Part shown: positions 15,122 to 17,115 of the stretch, one piece after another
How the letters are laid out: every line of letters starts with the position of its first letter
How positions within the stretch are numbered: the stretch's first letter is position 1
Assembly: GCA_002329645.1 (NCBI GenBank)
Contig: DCTS01000070.1
Coordinates: 20,670-37,784 of the forward strand
Length of the DNA stretch: 17,115 nt
Direction: 5' to 3'
From: Lachnoclostridium sp. UBA1434
GTDB taxonomy: Bacteria > Bacillota > Clostridia > Lachnospirales > Lachnospiraceae
Position numbers and translations under genes: made by a program
The notes under the pieces: generated by a model
The model's database searches: none
What the model was told of the DNA's origin: nothing
What the model saw: the letters and a program-made list of their open reading frames with translations, nothing else

Positions 15122-16576
15122 TTAATTTTGCTTTGTTTGATTTACTGGTGCCGTATCAGGAGGCCGTTTCCCGAAAAAACGTATCGGATAGCGGAACAGC
15201 GTATCCTTATGATCCCGCTTATCAGCATCCACGAAGGGTGACATATAGGCGGTACCGAAGTTATCCAGACCGCACAGGTGCAGAATGAGAATGATAAGGC
15301 CGAAGGCAAGTCCCAGGAAGCCTCCCACACATGCAAGAACCGCCAGCATAAACCTTGAAACCCTTATGCCGCTGCTCAAATCCTGATTTGGCATCACAAA
15401 GCCTGCAATGCCTGCAAGGGCAACAATAACCACCACTGCAGGGGATATAAGGTTTGCGGCAACCGCCGACTGCCCTATCACCACGCCCCCAAGTATCGAT
15501 ATTGCCGTCCCCACAGCCTTGGGTAATCGAAGGCCTGCCTCTATAAGCAGTTCAAATGCAATAAGCAGTCCGATAACCTCCGCTGCGGATGAAAAGGGGA
15601 CGCTCTGCTTGGCAGCCTGTATTGACAGGGCAAGCTGTACCGGCAGCATCTGGCTCTGAAATGTTGTAGCTGCAATATAAAATGCCGGCAAAAAGAGTGT
15701 TATAATCATGGCAATATACCGTATAAAGCGCAGGGACGAGCCTACAAAAAAGTGATTGGCATAATCCTCAGGTGATTGCATGAGCATAACAAGCTGACAC
15801 GGCAGAATATATACGAAGGGCATTCCGTCAACTACCAGAGCAATTCTTCCGTCCGATAAATTGGCGGCAGCCCGGTCCGGCCTCTGGGTGTACATAATCT
15901 GCGGAAATATACTTCTCTTATTCTCCACCAGGTACTCCTCAATAAATGCAGGCGTAGATATATTATCAATATCTATTTTACTGATGGCATCCCGTATCAT
16001 GGCTACCTTGCCCATATCTGCCACGTTGCTAAGATATACCAGCGAAATGTCGGTCTTCGAAAGTCTTCCTGCACATAACAGCTCCACTACCAGGAACTCT
16101 GATTTTATTCTCCTGCGTATCAGGGCTGTATTAACCCTCATTGCCTCAATAAAGGAATCCTTGGCCCCCTTGATGACACCTTCCTCCTCCGGAGCCTGTA
16201 TGGATCTTGTTTCAAAGGACCTCAGGTCATAAATTATAGCCTTTTTTTCTCCGTCAAATATAATGGCTGCCATGCCGCTAAGGACGGCTCTCAGCAAATT
16301 GTCATAGTCCGTTTCCTCCTTGGTGAAGGCATGATATGCCCCTGCCTCAAGAAGATAATCCATAAGCATTCTTTCAGTAAGACAGCCGGACAGATACGGA
16401 TCCATTTTCAGGTTCCTAAGAATTGCTTCATCAAGAAGCTGCGTATTTACCAGTCCGTCCACACAAAATATATGGATCTTTATATTATTCTGGCTTATTT
16501 TTATTAATCTCAACCCGATATCACTGCTGTCCTTAAAAAGCTCCTTGATTTCGGCAGAGTTTATGATCTTTTCCAT
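15122..16576 (-). CDS. Spore germination protein, GerA family (A subunit)
   Basis: A subunit of a germinant receptor, a proposed oligomeric ion-channel component of the spore inner membrane; 484 aa, normal length. A soluble N-terminal domain (1-240) carries family segments such as LSKTDISLVYL (172-182) and IFPQIMYTQRPDRAAANL (223-240). GRIALVVDGMPFVYILP (243-259), SPEDYANHFF (268-277), four or five hydrophobic segments, and EAGLRLPKAVGTAISILGG (346-364) follow. AAGGAAGG about seven bases before ATG at 16576 supports the start. It is the first gene of the operon; a candidate forespore promoter is at 16641-16670. The C-terminal tail is hydrophilic and ends 44 bases before the C-subunit gene. 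Confidence 0.94.
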   Translation of the reverse strand: MEKIINSAEIKELFKDSSDIGLRLIKISQNNIKIHIFCVDGLVNTQLLDEAILRNLKMDPYLSGCLTERMLMDYLLEAGAYHAFTKEETDYDNLLRAVLSGMAAIIFDGEKKAIIYDLRSFETRSIQAPEEEGVIKGAKDSFIEAMRVNTALIRRRIKSEFLVVELLCAGRLSKTDISLVYLSNVADMGKVAMIRDAISKIDIDNISTPAFIEEYLVENKRSIFPQIMYTQRPDRAAANLSDGRIALVVDGMPFVYILPCQLVMLMQSPEDYANHFFVGSSLRFIRYIAMIITLFLPAFYIAATTFQSQMLPVQLALSIQAAKQSVPFSSAAEVIGLLIAFELLIEAGLRLPKAVGTAISILGGVVIGQSAVAANLISPAVVVIVALAGIAGFVMPNQDLSSGIRVSRFMLAVLACVGGFLGLAFGLIILILHLCGLDNFGTAYMSPFVDADKRDHKDTLFRYPIRFFGKRPPDTAPVNQTKQN

Positions 16577-16640
16577 TTATTCCTTCCTTTGCATAACTGC
16601 ATAACCGGTGCCTTTACTGTACACACCCTTTATATTCCTA

Positions 16641-16670
16641 TATTCTCCCATGGTTTTTGTTAAATATTCA
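16641..16670 (-). promoter_or_regulatory. Candidate forespore (sigma-G/sigma-F type) promoter of the ger operon
   Basis: On the minus strand TGAATA (16665-16670), 17 bases, then GAGAATA (16641-16647), within GGGAGAATATA. TGAATA is the sigma-G -35 consensus; the -10 matches only partly but also resembles the sigma-F form GGnRAnAnTA. Germinant-receptor operons are known to be forespore-transcribed. No good sigma-A pair is visible here. The leader would be about 58 bases. Confidence 0.45.
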
Positions 16671-16710
16671 AGAATTTAAAAGAATTAAAAGGACAGATTG
16701 CTTGATACTG

Positions 16711-16754
16711 ATAATAAAAGAAATGACCGTTTCAGCCTGAAACGGTCATTTCTT
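16711..16754 (-). terminator. Strong Rho-independent terminator after the DUF6514-like gene
   Basis: A perfect 17-bp stem (16718-16734 with 16738-16754) with a three-base loop. On the minus strand it is followed by TTTCTTTTATTATC-like sequence (complement of 16711-16723). It isolates the upstream small gene from the germination operon. Confidence 0.88.
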
Positions 16755-16816
16755 ATTCACCTAATGAAAATCACTTTATCTTATGCATTTTAACTCCATT
16801 ATCATTTGTAAAGAGC

Positions 16817-17080
16817 TTACCGGAAATAATCCTCCGCCATTTCCCTGATATGTACCGGCAAAACCTTGCCCTTTGCCATTCTGTTCAGGAAGTCATAAGC
16901 ATCCCCTTCATCATCAGTAATGTCCTCAACCAAACTATAATTGCTGATGCTTCGATTCGAGGCTCCCATCCTGAAGCATTCCAGGCTGTACAGCGCATTA
17001 TTGAAAATGAGCCTATAGGTTATTGCATCATCCTCGCTATGGCATCTTACAACCTCGACTTTCAACGTCCTTTCAATCAC
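16817..17080 (-). CDS. DUF6514-like small protein, GTG start
   Basis: Protein of 87 aa, function unknown. The C-terminal pattern SLVEDITDDEGDAYDFL, then KVLPVHIREMAEDYF matches my memory of the clostridial DUF6514 family (acidic 'VEDIS' strand, helix, then 'VTPxHLxDVxEDF'). It is acidic and soluble, with no signal or membrane segment. Two in-frame GTG codons are possible; the one at 17080 is chosen because AAGGAG lies eight bases upstream, whereas the one at 17089 overlaps that RBS. It is a single-gene unit closed by a strong terminator at 16711-16754; its promoter is beyond the right edge. Confidence 0.75.
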   Translation of the reverse strand: MIERTLKVEVVRCHSEDDAITYRLIFNNALYSLECFRMGASNRSISNYSLVEDITDDEGDAYDFLNRMAKGKVLPVHIREMAEDYFR

Positions 17081-17115
17081 AGGCGCCACTCCTTAGTTGT
17101 TATTTTTTCCTCTTT

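Overview
The window looks like chromosomal DNA of an anaerobic, endospore-forming member of the Clostridia (Firmicutes), probably Lachnospiraceae-like. This rests on family content: a complete germinant-receptor operon, two small 4Fe-4S proteins, a Gx-transporter/NusG-II pair, a DUF4474 protein and a DUF6514-like protein. It also rests on strong Shine-Dalgarno sites (AGGAGG type), sigma-A-like promoters and Rho-independent terminators. There is no rRNA, tRNA, CRISPR array or intact insertion sequence. No intergenic gap exceeds 300 bases.

Layout, left to right. (1) 1-670, minus: the N-terminal two thirds of a 4Fe-4S protein whose hydrophilic linker is built from 30-bp repeats; the gene runs off the left edge. 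(2) 891-5303, minus: a nucleoside-type ABC importer (ATPase and two permeases) closed by a terminator. Its BMP-family substrate-binding lipoprotein survives only as a C-terminal remnant joined to the end of a thymidine kinase gene (5269-5850). This is an apparent deletion junction and the most striking feature of the window. (3) 5903-6907, minus: a two-gene module (NusG domain II protein, Gx transporter) with a near-consensus promoter and its own terminator. (4) 7140-9425, plus: DUF4474 membrane protein, metallophosphoesterase, and a small ferredoxin about 100 bases downstream. (5) 9452-9538: a long inverted repeat between convergent genes. (6) 9590-11083, minus: a membrane-anchored SH3/amidase_3 cell-wall hydrolase with a decapeptide-repeat linker. 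It is divergent from (7) 11322-12428, plus: an M23-type peptidase with a GTG start. (8) 12601-16576, minus: a germinant-receptor operon in the order A, C, small D-like, B, preceded by a candidate forespore promoter. (9) 16711-17080, minus: a DUF6514-like small protein with a 17-bp terminator.

Functional themes. The right half is rich in spore and cell-wall functions (two peptidoglycan-hydrolase-type proteins and a germinant receptor). The left half is nucleoside salvage (importer plus thymidine kinase) and redox/membrane accessory genes. Three separate proteins carry tandem repeats with the same 10-residue (30-bp) period.

Short gaps. 671-890 holds the promoter of the 4Fe-4S gene and otherwise AT-rich sequence. 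6908-7139 holds an in-frame upstream extension of the DUF4474 gene. 11177-11321 holds a small hairpin and no gene. 12429-12600 holds two imperfect short repeats and a weak hairpin. 16577-16816 holds the germination operon leader and a terminator.
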